From Halichondria panicea (lineage: Eukaryota; Porifera; Demospongiae; Suberitida; Halichondriidae), in NCBI RefSeq assembly GCF_963675165.1, contig NC_087380.1:5340071-5404070 (forward strand): a DNA stretch of 64,000 nt, given 5' to 3'. The position numbers were made by a program, and so were the translations under genes. Shown in pieces: positions 33,398-45,700 of this stretch (positions within the stretch are counted from its first letter, which is position 1; every line of letters starts with the position of its first letter). A model generated the notes under the pieces. That model saw only the letters and a list, made by a program, of their open reading frames with translations. It searched no databases and was not told where the DNA came from.

Positions 33398-36300
33398 ATG
33401 GCAACAGGTACTCGATTAAATATCTATTACTGTGTACGACATAAAAGTATGGAATTGATGTAGAGATTAGAACTGACGTTATTATACAAAGTAGCTAGAT
33501 GATATTGTGCAACTTATATAATACATATTACGTATAATCACAACTATATAATTATAATACTGTTGTGTGCATAATTATATTAATATGCAGGTCAGTACAA
33601 TATTCGATTTTCCGACGAACAAGCCCGTAATAGTAGCTACAATAGCAGCTACCCAACAGCCAGGCCTAACCCAAATGGAAATCAGTACAGAAACTTTTCA
33701 GTGCCATTAAGCCAAGGTGAAATTTGTCAAACTTATTTTCACGTGCATGTGCATGCAGTGACTGTGGTAATTTTTATGAAATTCCCAAAGGTATATATAT
33801 ATGCTGGTGCTTGTATGCATGTGTTTCAGAATCCAAGAACGTTTTAGGTTACGATTTATAGGGACACATCAGCAAAAACGTGCAGTGCAAACAGCTATGT
33901 ATCGGCAGGAGCACATGAGCATCTAACTGTGCATGGGTTCAGAAATCACATCTCGTGTCTTTTCTTAAACACCGCATTAATTGTCTTATAAGAAAAGTGT
34001 GTGAGTACTGTGTACATAAATTACAGACTGCGGTCAGCCTGTGAATATCATTATAAACAGATTTGTATGTAGTGCAGCAGCAGGAGAGCTAGATTGAGCT
34101 AGAAAGAGCTAAAATGAATATCTAGGTCTTTGATGGATGTTGGTATACATCATGGAAGAGGCTGTCATTGGTGAGGTACAGAAAATTCTAAAAGAGGAAT
34201 TACTTTGTAAAGAGAAAGTTTGCTAGACCTAGACTAACACATAGATCTACTAGGCATTTTGTTTTTGCAGTAGGGAGTCTTACGTACTGGGGTTCTTAGA
34301 AGAGAGAGCTTACTACCAGCTATATAACTAGCTAGCTGTAGCTTTTTTACCTAGGCTTGGTAAAAGTGTCAGCTCAATTAGGACTCGCCCACAGATGATG
34401 ATCACCCACTTAGCGGTTTGGCATATAAGGTCATGCTTTGCAAACTTGCACGAGATGCGATTCCTGAGGTAAGACGCTCCTTCTGTCATGTGCTCCTGGT
34501 ATCGGTGAAGGCTTTTCGGGCTCAAACAGTAGTGTGTAAGGTATATACAGGGGCGAATGCAATATACCGTTACGTAATGACTATATATAGCTGCATGCTG
34601 TTTCAGCAATGCAACTATAATGAATAGCACAATAGTCTACTATACACATTCATAATATCTGAAGCAGGCCTAACAACTTCATGCATGCACTTAATGAATT
34701 CAATGTACAGATCAGTACAACCACCCATTTCCCGGCATACAACCATCAAACTACAGCTGCAGCTACGCAACAGCATCAACTAGCCCAAGTGGGAATAAGC
34801 CAGTGTACAAAAACTATTCAGTACCCCAATGCCAAGGTGAAATACAAATTGATTGTGTAGAAATTTAGTAGCCTCATCATTATGCTGATTTTTCAACGCT
34901 ATAATTATATACAATTATAGGTAGAAATACTGATATAGGCCTGGAGCCTGGATAGATTGTATCTGGGCCTGTCGTAAATTGTATTGTAAAACACTCCTTA
35001 TAAATGTCTAGATCTAGTACTTAAATGAAAATACAGAAAAATGAAATGACACAGAAAGATAATAACATCTAAGTATATATCTCAGTATGATACGTAGCAC
35101 AGAGAGTCTAAACCCGAGTAGCTAACCACAAAAATCCTCATACAAGAGTTTGACAACAGCATGTTTGGACTTGATGCTCATTAAAGTGAGGCCTTCTGTC
35201 AATGCAGTGCATATATAAATGTTTCATCTGGTCACAGCTAGCTATACTATATAGCTTTCGCCAAGAGATAATTTTAACAGATCTAGACTTACATATTTTT
35301 GAGATAACGGCAGTTTTACAGAGTAAATGTACACGTGTGCATAATTATAATTAATTTAGTCATTGGAATTTGCTAAAAGAATGAATTTCAACCATGCATG
35401 CCTATAGATAAAATCTATTCCAGGCCTACTTTTCCACATATAATTAATTTTATGTAGCTATAATTAATAATATTACACAAACATCACTCACTATATTCAA
35501 AGGAAATGTGGTATCTTTACCCTACTTATTTGACTCGTTCTATAGAACTAACATTAATAAGACTATATGATTCTGTATAAATACTGTACTGTACCTGTTC
35601 GTGTTTAGTGGTTCCTTTTCATTTCCAATAGCCTCTTTGGTTGCATAGGGAACTGGACATGGGAATATGCATGACACTGTAATTATGATCATACAAGCTC
35701 GAGCAACGCCCAAGTGACAAAGGCAGTGCCAAACACAATGTATAATATTTATAACACAATGTATAATATTTATAGGCCAACAGGCTCCAAACCAGACAAC
35801 ACAAGGTCGATGGATAAACGAAGGTAAGTATACACTTTTGTAATAATAATAATAATAGGTCATATAATAATTATTGCTAAACAGTACTATTTTGACTCAC
35901 AGACATTTACATGTTTAATAGATCACTTTAAACTGCATGCAATTGCTTATACATCACCATGCACGCATATACACCCATGTCTTAAAGGACTACCCAGCCA
36001 GGGTATTCCTGGGACCGAGCCTTTTCTTGTGCAAGACAATTATTTGGAGAACAACCATACAGGAGAGCATAGCATGTACAGTGAAGGTATATGTAATTAA
36101 ATTGACTTATCCCATCTGACATAAATTATCACATACTAGAATGCCGACCAGATTCTGTATCACATGAAATTGAGGGAATTGACCATGAACAACAGCTAAA
36201 ACCAGGTTATACTTATATAGTGCTGATCAATGCATTTTTACTGCTACACACTTGTTTCTTTGTGAGGGTTGTAAAGTGCTTAGTCAGCAATATTCTAGCT

Positions 36301-39300
36301 ATAAGCGCTAATATTAGCGCTTATAACCCATAGGCGCATTATTGCTACCAGTACTATTTTGAATCACAGACACTTACGTATCACTTTAAACTGCAATTGC
36401 TTATACATCACCATGCACGCATATACCCATGTTTTAAAGGACTACCTAGCCAGGGTATTCCTTGGACCGAGCCTTTCCTTGAGCAAGACAATTATTTGGA
36501 GAACAACCATACAGGAGAGCATAGCATGCACAGTGAAGGTATACATAATTAAATTAACTTATCCCATCTGACATATCACATACTAGAATGCCGACCAGAT
36601 TCTGTATCACATGAAATTGAAATTGAGGGAATTGACCATGAACAACAGCTAAAACCAGGTTATACTTAGTGCTGATCAATGCATTTTTTACTGCTACACA
36701 CTTGTTTCTTTGTGAGGGTTGTAAAGTGCTTAATCAGCAATATTCTAGCTATAAGCGCTAATATTAGCGCTTATAACCCATAGGCGCTAATATTAGCGCT
36801 TAATAGCTAAAATATTGCTGACTAAGCACTTTACAACCCTCACAAAGAAACAAGTGTAGCTCCGCTTTGCAGGGTCGCCTGATTCTGCATGGGAATTGCT
36901 CCATTCTGTACTGCACTCTATCTAGATTGTACTCAGCTTGTGTCCGTTAGCTCTAGCTGTGTAGTTTGGCAAAAACGGGGATCGGTGCGTTCTGACGAAA
37001 ATCGAAACATTCGGTAGTTTTTTCAAGTTATCACTGCTCGGACTGGAAGCGACTTGGCCTATCCAAGTTTTCGCTGGATAATAGGCCCATGGCCATCTGT
37101 TAGTGTGTGTAATTATAGTTTGAATCAGTCTTGTTTTGTTTGTGCGTTACACGCCCTTTTACCTGACGCACTTTGATGTCTGACGGAGTTCGGCAACTTA
37201 CTCTATTCTAGTACGCTCATGCAGTGTTAATAGCTCTGTCCCTTAATTGGTGAATGCCAATTAGTGGTGCAGTATTCTAATGCTTCATTTAGCATAGTCA
37301 ATATTGTAAAGTATAGGCACAAATAATTTTAGCGCATTTGTAAAGACCTTTAAGTTACACATGCACTGTGGCCATCACATGTTGTTTTTTGTGCACCCAA
37401 TAGTTAGAGCTATCATAAATCTGTTACACACAATGACAATGTTATATTGTTTGGCAAAACACTGAGAATAAACGGTATGATATGTATCGTGAAAAGCAGC
37501 ATACATTCACGTGCTGCAATGAACATTCATGACTGGCTACACCTATTATCATTGTGTTGTATATAAATGCACTTCATGTGAACAGACTAAGATCTGACAA
37601 AAGTGGAGAGCACACCTCCAAGAATACCTGCAATCAGAAGGTATAAAGCATGAACGAACAATTCCAAAAACCCCGCAACAAAACGGTGTTGCCGAACGTT
37701 TAAACTGAACACTTATCGAAATGGTACGAACTATCAGAAGAAAATAGCTGTACAACAAACCTACGCAGCTCTGTCTCTAGCTAGCTAGCTATATAGCTCT
37801 TTGTATGACTTTTAGGATATTTTCTCTGATGAATTCTGTATTATAGGAAGAAAAAGTATCCAATAATTTGGCGCAGCGCAAGCAGTCGATAGCAGGCCTT
37901 CTTTTCTATGAAGGCCGATGAAGGAGGCTAACACTTCGCATGCTCTATGAAAATCTGTTCCAATTATACCCGGACAATTTCCAAAATAATTATTTTTTGC
38001 TGTCTGATAAATTAGAAGATATACGGTATCACTTTAAACTGCAATTGCTTACATCACCATGTACGCATATACCCATGTTTTAAAGGACTACCTAGCCAGG
38101 GTATTCCTTGGACCGAGCCTTTCCTTCAGCAAGACAATTATTTGGAGAGTTACCATACAGGAGAGCATAGTATGCACAGTGAAGGTATAAATAATTAAAT
38201 TGACATTAATTTTAATATCCCATATGACATATGACATACTATAGAATGCCGCCCAGATTCTGTATCACATGAAATTGAAAGCCATGAACAACAGCTAAAA
38301 TCAGGTTATATTTAGTGCTGATCAATGCTATTTGTTGCAAGTTTGAGCAACCACACTACCAGTATACCGTATTACTAGAATATTTTGCGGGTGAAAACCT
38401 TTGCGAATGAGCCAAATCAGTAGAAAATTTAACCCTTTGCGATCTAACTATTGCGTTCTGACAAGGATCGTGTGTATTTACTACATGTAGTAATAATTTA
38501 GGTTTTGCGGATTTATTGTTGCAACCATCGCAAAGTTCGCAAATTAATGTTAGATGCTCGCAAAAACATTCTAGTAATATGGTAAAGTCATACCATGCAT
38601 GGGCGCACATAAACACACGGCATTATCTTTAAAGATTAACAACATCAATAACTGCTTGTGACACTCATTGACAAGTAATAACGAAAATTTGCGCACTATG
38701 TAAAATATTTAAACAGTACATGGTATGCGACAATTGCATTACTATTCTCTACACAGGAGACTACAAAGAAAGAGAGGGCCACTCTGACCTGCCTGCTCTA
38801 CAACAGGATCCTACAATTGTATGCATTACTCCTTAACCGTACATAAACCTGAATGAAAGCCAAGTAGTAAACCTTGCTACTTTTACCTTACTGCTATACC
38901 CTGTTGTAATATTATAAAGCTGATACCAAACTCCTGCAGTTTTCCCTAAAGCTGGCTATAATTGTGGAGCCCAGAGAGATGATAACTAAACACAGAAGTT
39001 ACCACAATGAAATCTGTGGGAAGGAGGCAGTAAAAAGGCTCAGGGTTTTCGGCGATCACCACTACCTTACACGCTTCAGTGAAAATCGAAAGTGTTACAT
39101 ACTTTCTGTGTGCACCAGCGATGAAGACTTACAATTTGAAAAGATAAAGCATTTTCAACTGAAACTTTCTGATCAGGGAATCAAAATTCAAGAAAAGAAA
39201 CAATTTGAAGACTTAGAAGAAATGCTTAAATACTATGAAACCAGCAGGCTCGACACAGCCTTCCCAAGAATTGGAGATTGTCTCACTGAGGATGACTACC

Positions 39301-39536
39301 GAGCAAGAGTCAGAGAGATACGTGAGCAGCAAGTACAACAACAACAAGTACAAGAACAAGAACAACGACAACAACAAGCACAGCTGCGGCAAAAAAAACG
39401 GCAACAACAAGAAAAACGGCAACAACGACAACAACATGAAGAAAAACAAGAGCAGATAATGGCGCAACTACTACAAACACTACAACAGCAACAAAAAGTG
39501 AATGATAAGCCCAAAACCGAATGCACAATAATATAG
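33398..39536 (+). CDS. SH2-domain protein with Q-rich tail and CaaX box (gene C)
   Basis: Predicted exons: 33398-33407, 33591-33716, 34711-34836, 35776-35823, 35988-36086, 36140-36205, 36440-36538, 36587-36658, 38086-38184, 38245-38304, 38757-38818 and about 38970-39536 (an alternative start of the last exon is 38952, same frame). Every length fits phase-1 joins, and the total is 477 residues without a break. Two N-terminal exons are duplicates of each other (QYNIRFSDEQ / QYNHPFPGIQ). Then the pair of exons encoding GLPSQGIP...YLENNHTGEHSM and ECRPDSVSHEIE is present three times. The SH2 domain (SYHNEICG, YLTRFSE with the binding Arg, CYILSV, KHFQLKL) lies at about residues 300-395, followed by a Gln/Lys/Arg-rich coiled-coil-like segment and the CaaX end CTII. 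Likely a prenylated phosphotyrosine adaptor like gene A. Confidence 0.8.
36694..36859. repeat. 166-bp near-perfect palindrome in an intron of gene C
   Basis: Arms of about 80 nt (CTACACACTTGTTTCTTTGT... and its complement ending GTGTAG) meet at a centre made of repeated GCGCTAATATTAGCGC palindromes. The left arm is also present, without the right one, at about 36245-36345 in the previous duplicated unit, so the palindrome arose by an inverted duplication after the exon-pair duplication. Confidence 0.8.
37315..37560 (+). repeat. Second copy of the gene C 5' flank
   Basis: Homologous to about 33050-33300, including CACTGTGGCCATCACATGTTG and CATTCACGTGCTGCAATGAA. The segment is internal to gene C (intron before the third exon pair), so part of the promoter flank has been copied into the gene. 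Confidence 0.7.
37585..37745 (+). pseudogene. Ty1/copia integrase fragment
   Basis: Two frames give LRSDKSGEHTS and then EYLQSEGIKHERTIPKTPQQ followed by NGVAERLN-stop-TLIEMV. This is the C-terminal part of a copia-type integrase core (the D...QQNG.AER.N..L motif). One frameshift and a TGA at the Arg position of ERLNR make it inactive. No LTRs are seen nearby. Confidence 0.8.
37780..37931. mobile_element. Truncated TAGCC-family end
   Basis: An inverted, diverged copy of the left part of the element at 22073-22667 (GCGCAAGCAGTCGATAGCAGGCC ... GAAGGAGGCTA). The other end is missing. Confidence 0.7.
38365..38584. mobile_element. MITE with ACCGTATTACTAGAAT ends in an intron of gene C
   Basis: Left end ACCGTATTACTAGAATATTT and right end ATTCTAGTAATATGGT pair imperfectly; internal TTTGCGAA / TTCGCAAA motifs also alternate in orientation. 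It is about 220 bp and non-coding. Confidence 0.7.
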
Positions 39537-40050
39537 ATAAAGAGAATACATTCATGCAGACAGCACATTTTTGTTACAAGTAGAAAGCACATTTGTTAGA
39601 CAGCATGTTTGTGAGCAGTAGATGGCACACTTTCGTGAGCAGTAAAAATTACATACTTTAAGGTGACATATTTTCACAGGTAGATTTGTTTGCGTTTTCA
39701 CTGTTTAGCTCGTTTCTAAATCCTGCTCAAGTTGTGAAATTAATGTTTTCATAGCATTTCTAATTATTGGCAAGTGGTTTTTAATGAGATTCATTGCACT
39801 TTTCAATTATTGGCGAGTACACATTTTTTTTTTTTGCAATTTTACTCTTATTCGCAGAAATAACAAAAATTGAAAAACTATAGTTAATGCACCGTTGCGA
39901 GTACTCTATGGATATTATTGGCCAAGCTCGAAGCTCGAAATTGCTAGGATTTGCCCGGAAAAAGCACCAAAAAGCGTAGAAACAAGCAAGAGGAGAGAGG
40001 TGTATTATAGTGTTATGGAAGAGGAGCTTAGAAATGTGATGGCTAGAGTA
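39537..40050. other. Downstream flank of gene C
   Basis: No gene. It repeats fragments of the gene's own 3' flank (GAGCAGTA motifs around 39555-39640). Confidence 0.45.
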
Positions 40051-41095
40051 TAGCCTCGTCTACAGGCCCAGAGGAAGTGTGCACGAATCACTACAAGTGC
40101 TAGTGTATTTGGCCTGACCGCAATGCACTGAACGTGATTTGTGCACCCCAGGCCAATTAAAACGTAAGGAAGAAAATAGGTCTAGGAGAGATTATATCTG
40201 GGTGTGTCTATATAGCCAGGGTAGTTTAGGGTGGCAAAATGTTTGGCTACACCCAATTTTGTAATCTGTGACATCACAGTAGATCTAGTTACATATTGCA
40301 CATCATACTGGATAGACAGTAGATTCTAGCCTCGATCCCAGGCTTTACTTTTTCTTGTTCTTGTCTATATAGCTCTCAATACAAATGAGATGATGGGAGG
40401 CAGTAAAGAAGGAAATGATGTGAAATAAAAGTAAAGCCTGGTATGCAAAGTCGCGTGATCCACATACATTTTTATGAACGTGGGCAATATGTAGCCCACA
40501 ATCGTGGCGTAGGGTATATAGATCTATTCTCCCATGCAATTAGCTAAGACACTGCTACAAAATCTACCAAATTAACCAGAAGCAGAGACCAAGCTCAATG
40601 CAGAACCAGCGTGCTGAACTCTGATAGCAAGTAGCTTAGTAGCTACCTGCTATAGATGATAATGATGACTAAGCTATTAGTCTAACAGATCTAGCATTCA
40701 GCATGACATAGAAAAATCAGAATACAGGTATAGTAGAATCTATATCTAGGTAACACGCCATCTCTAGTAGGTATAGCTAGCTAGCTTGTATAACACCAAT
40801 TCCAAGTCTGTGTCCACCAGTCCTACAAAGTATATCAGTCATCATAGATCGAGGTGGGCAGTCCAATATCTCAACCTCTACCTGCCCACGCTCAATTTCA
40901 CCTTTCTACCATGCACTCTTTTACGTACCTTCGCATACCAGGCTCTCCTTTTTCTTATACCACACTTAACGTCACCACTCATTGGTCAACAGCTGTAGGA
41001 TATATAGATACAGTCCCAGGCGTGCACAGTTTTTCAAGTTGTTTTTTATTTGTTCAAGAAAGTAAGCAAAGAGAAAAGATCTATGCTTGACGGTA

Positions 41096-41262
41096 CTATA
41101 AGACTCAAAGCGACGGCAGAAACATGGAAGGTGCTCTCCAACAAGATGGCTAAGCTTCTATGGGTCCATGGGCGTGGTTTAGATACATTTTATGCTTGCA
41201 ACTCCAGTAAGGGACGTCGAATGGTTAACGCTTGGACCAAGGAAGCTCTTGAGCATCTGTAG
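41096..41262 (+). other. Short unexplained open frame inside the 2.1-kb element
   Basis: The frame reads TIRLKATAETWKVLSNKMAK, continues LLWVHGRGLDTFYACNSSKG and ends KEALEHL-stop. Its composition is protein-like, but I recognise no family. It could be a gene fragment picked up by the element or a piece of its own lost transposase. Confidence 0.25.
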
Positions 41263-41389
41263 GAGTGGACTCATTGCTCAACTATAGTTAGACTACATTA
41301 CATCATCTGTAATTGATCTGATTGGCTAAAAACATTAGATTACATGGAAGCATAATCTACAAGAAGGTACTTATTCTACAGGTAGTGGA

Positions 41390-41455
41390 CGCATATTCTA
41401 CAGGAAATGGGCACATATTCTACAGGAAATGGACGCATATTCTACAGGAAGTAAC
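41390..41455 (+). repeat. Minisatellite of a roughly 25-bp unit
   Basis: The unit GACGCATATTCTACAGGAAA is repeated about three times with small changes. The same GCATATTCTAC motif occurs in the ends of the MITE at 41995-42134. Confidence 0.75.
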
Positions 41456-41994
41456 AAATAATTTGCAGGAAGTTCTCAAAAGTTGGAATGAAATTTTTAG
41501 TGAAAAAGTGACAAGAAGATGAAAGAAACATTATAAAAAACACAGAAAGCAATAGTTTGTTCAGTCAATATCCATTCCATGTTCACTGTTGCTTTGTATT
41601 GCTTTTTCCAGTTGGGCATGGGCAGGGGGGCCAGGAAGCATCAAAAACACTTCAGCAATCGCTTGACACTTTCTATTGAAGGTTCCATGCCGGTCCAGTC
41701 TGCTCTATACCCCCTCCACTCCACCGCAGAGTTTTCTTCTTTTTGTAGTGTTGCAGTGAGTTCTAGGTTCTTTTTAACTTGTCTCTTCTTTCCAGTATCT
41801 TCAACAAGCGTTTCACAAGCTCTACTAAGTTTTTACTGTAGTTTTTCGTTGTTTTGAAGCCGTCTTCTTGTCTTTTTCTGTCAACTGGTGTCTCTCACAG
41901 CTCGTCCAGCTTGCACAAATTCAATTTCTGTTGCTACGCACCAAACCTGGCTTTTTATACCACGCCTCACGTATGCGCAATGGAGTCCAAGTTA

Positions 41995-42134
41995 GATAGA
42001 CCACACCCACTCGTAGAATATGCGTCTTAGTAACCACCTTGGTTACGGTTAGATTCCCTCGGCTTTGCGCCTCGGGCTAACTGCAACCGCGGAGGTTACA
42101 TAGACGCATATTCTACTCTTAGGTGTAGTCTATC
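41995..42134. mobile_element. 140-bp MITE nested in the 2.1-kb element
   Basis: Ends GATAGACCACACCCACTCGT and the imperfect complement ...TAGGTGTAGTCTATC; AGAATATGCGTCT lies just inside on both sides. A related, more decayed hairpin follows at about 42275-42365. Confidence 0.7.
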
Positions 42135-42705
42135 CTATACCTCTTTGACGGCTGCAAAATCCGGCATAGTCTTGTTCTTTTTGCAGTCTGCATCATGGAT
42201 TGAATTGTTGCTATATAGGGGGAGGTCCTTTTATAGTGCTGTGGTCACATGGTATATATTAGATATGCCACACCTACTTGGAGGATATGCACCCCCGCCA
42301 CCATGGTTACATACCCCTCGGAGTAACCATGGTATAGTAGAGGATATATGGGTGTGGTAAATCCTATACTTCACTTTACCTCTATTTCAATTGGATACCG
42401 TATTTGAACGATTGTGACAACAGAACAAGGAGAGCCTGCATGGGACTGAGGCTAAGTAGATTCTACTATGGTTGTGGTTACACGTAATTGAGTTATGTAG
42501 TACTAATGTGATGATGTCATTATTCTACAACATTTTTGGGGGGGAAGCTGTGCATTTGGGGGGGGGGGTTTCACTCTTGCATCTCCCACTAGATGAAACC
42601 CTTGATAGCGATAGTAAACTATACTTCAGAGTAAAATATGCCATAAAGGTTCGAGAAAGGACAAATAAGAGAAAAATCGGCCTGGTGACGAGGCTAATGG
42701 CTAGA

Positions 42706-45700
42706 GATGATCTTTAAGGCATAAAGATCTACACTGTTTTTGTTTTGCCAACATAAATAGCTGAAAACCTAAAGCTCAGTTCTCGTACATGTACGTTGGG
42801 GGTATGGGCTATGATAGAAGTTTAGCTCTTATTATGCATACACATTTTAACCAAAAAGGGTTAGTATACTGGATGTAAGAGTTTGCAATACAGGAACATC
42901 CGTTTAGCCCCTTTCCCTTTCTTTGCTGAAGAGAAGAATCAACTATGGTTCCTGAAACGTACAAAGTAGCATTTAGTAGACCCTTACAGATGTCCACATT
43001 TTAAATATTAGTTTCGGTCTTTTCTCAATGAGTTATTATGACAGTGTATAAGAGTGAATACAATGCATACCTTGACAGTCCAATCACTGCATGAAGACTG
43101 AAAACACCTCCATGTTGAGGCAGTCCACGGTAGTACCTCTCACTCAGTCAGCTTCCTCAACATTTCACCGTACACATAGAGAGATTTCTCTCCCTTCTGC
43201 CGGGTCCGTGATCAAACAAGAGCTTAAGACTTTTGCATTCGTTGATTAGCATACTCACTCTGCATCCAGTCCTCAAGCATCGTCCACATGGTGGTGTCAA
43301 CAGATTAACTCGACTGTAGCATTTACACAAGCGATGAACATAACGAGTTCCACTGTGGCGTGTGTGAGAGGAGATTGCATTACAGATGAAAAACATGAAC
43401 GAAGAACAGAGAGCTTTGAGCATGCACTCAACCACATAGAAGAATATACTCAGTTACAGACATTGCATGCATGTACTGGTCAAAGTCTTGATACGGTATA
43501 TTTGCTGCCGGACAAAGTTAATGCATGCAACAGAAATTATGACAAGTAACTGCAAGAGACCACACCTATCTCTGGGCCAGCCCAACTCCCCTCTGTGTAG
43601 TCCGAACTACAGCTTAGTGCTTAGCAAAGTTACCACAACTGTTGATTGTCACACACTGCACGAAAAAACCAGTATAGTAGCACTTGTTCATTATAAAACG
43701 CAGGTGGTATGGTATAATAGGTCAAAGCACACTTCACTATATACATCTAGTACAGAATTGTGACTACTAGTTTTCTCAATTTGGCATGCTTGGAGGAGAG
43801 GGTGTGCTCTATGTCACTAGCTGGCTGTATACTCTCTCCGATCTCCACTTCCGTGGCCATTGTTGTCATAGGGTACTGTCTTGACCACCACAATATCACT
43901 GGATAATTAAGTTAATAGTTCTACTTTTTGCAACCATTGGTGTTAGTAAAAGACGATTACTGCCTGGAGGGAATGAAGAATTCAGTGAAGTTCTGATCCG
44001 TGTGGATGGAAGTGTGGGTACAGACAGTTCAGAGTTACGCATCACTTTGAATGAAGTATCATTACAGTGGCTACGCTACGTTCACAGATATACATGACTT
44101 TGAAATCACAAGTAGATGTGAGTGCGAAATTGATTTGTACCTGAATTGACGCATGCAGGATAGCGGTCATGTAAAGCTTGGTGATGCTGCTCAATGGGTA
44201 TAACCAGGAAATTTGCTGAGAACTTTTGGTGCCACCAGAAATAAAATGATTCTGAGCAATAACATCCTTTTCGTCATCTTCTGGTAAGTGACTGGCTATA
44301 TGGCAATAAAAAAATGGCTTAGAAGCCACATCTGTGAGCTGCAAAACAAACATCAAGAGCTTCCAGTACAACCTTTGTTTGCTGTGAGAACCTATATATG
44401 GAGTGTGGTACCTGCATGTCATTTCTAGGTTATAGCAGCGAAGACTGTCCACACCCCTAAGAAATTGGTAGCTAAGTTGTCAGCTGATAGAATGTCAGCT
44501 GGGAAGTACGAAACGTGTTTCTAGCACAACAAACAAAACAATAATTAAAATTAATGAAGATGCTGATGTGGCGCAAACTAGACCAAGCTATTAAATACAC
44601 CAGTGACACACGTATATACATTTGTATGCAATGATTGACCAATGATTTTTGCTGATAAATTAATGGCTGCTGCTTTCATGAAAAAGTGCAGCTTTGCAGC
44701 TCTTTCCTCAATCTTGCATGTTATACATGTAGCGCTTTTAATGAACTTCCCGTTATTGAGGAAATGCTTCACATGTTTATTGACTTCATTTATATATCGC
44801 CCGCATGCTCTGAAAATTGTAGACAGCGACGTGAACCAACTATGAAATTTGTAGGGGGCCTTATAATCGAGCAAGTCCAGTTTCTACGGTATGACATTAG
44901 GATCAAGCTAGGGCAATGTAACTTAAGACTCACAACGAGATTGAGGTTTTCACTCAATTGCAGGACATGGTAGATCTAGTTTCGAGACCAGCTTCCCATG
45001 CGGATCATCTCCATAATTCAGCCTGGATTCACCATCATCGCTTAGACCAATTTATCAAGAACTTATACATGTAGTTCAAATATGTTAAATAGCCTCGTTT
45101 CCAGGCCTTACTTTTTCTTGCTGTTGTCATTGTTCATCCATAATAGAAAGTAGTGAATAGACAAAATGAGGCAGTAAAGAAAGAATTTTTCTACTCTATT
45201 TCTTTCTTTATTCCTCCAATTAATACTGGCTTATATGTCACACATGTGTCTATAATGCTCAAAGGTGGCTATCCTTAGTGCTTGATGCGGATGTGGAGAA
45301 TGCAGAAGTGTTCTTGCATCTGCGAGGACCTGCTCGCTCATTCAATTACCCTTCCATTCCTGATATACTGACAATTCCATCGAGTAACATTTTAACAAGA
45401 GTACATTGTATAGCCAAACACTGCTACTGGCCATGCATACACTCTTAGCAAAACCAGAGAGAAAATGGCCAGAAAAAACTAGCGACTTGATTTGAGCAAA
45501 CTTAGACACTGTTTTGTAAGTTGTTTTTTTTCTCGCAATGACATGTTAAAGATTATAGACACTAAATGCCTAATGGTACTACTAATTTCTGCACCCGTAC
45601 CTTCTGATTCAAAATAAGATACTTAGGAACACATGAGTCTATAGTTTAGTTTGTAGCCAATCTTAGTTTTTATCTTTGGTGGTGGATGAACCCTTTCTGC

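Larger units (their letters stand above)
35930..38320 (+). repeat. Threefold duplication of an exon pair within gene C
   Basis: Units at about 35930-36230, 36355-36690 and 38030-38320 are homologous through exons and introns (TTTAAACTGCA...CACCATGCACGCATATAC... into the exon). The second and third share the Trp of GIPWTEP, so they probably arose from one another after the first split. Confidence 0.85.
40327..42454. mobile_element. TAGCC-type element of 2.1 kb nested in another
   Basis: It begins TAGCCTCGATCCCAGGC and ends GCCTGCATGGGACTGAGGCTA. It is flanked by AGTAGATTC (40318-40326 and 42455-42463). Its end regions are related, in inverted order, to the 764-bp element at 49683-50446 (GCGTGGGCA..., GTGGGCTACATAT, CCAGGCCTTACTTTT), so the shorter one is a deletion derivative. 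It carries minisatellite, a further MITE and a short unexplained open frame. Confidence 0.85.
40051..42696. mobile_element. Outer TAGCC-type element, split by a later insertion
   Basis: The left end TAGCCTCGTCTACAGGCCCA and right end AATCGGCCTGGTGACGAGGCTA lie outside the element at 40327-42454. ATGGCTAGA occurs at 42697-42705 directly after the right end and at 40039-40047, three bases (GTA) before the left end, consistent with a slightly altered 9-bp duplication. Without the insertion it would be about 0.5 kb. Confidence 0.65.

Noticed and set aside
39213-39592. Cys- and Leu-rich open frames on the minus strand opposite gene C
   Set aside because: Antisense of the Gln-rich region, with no splice support or domain.
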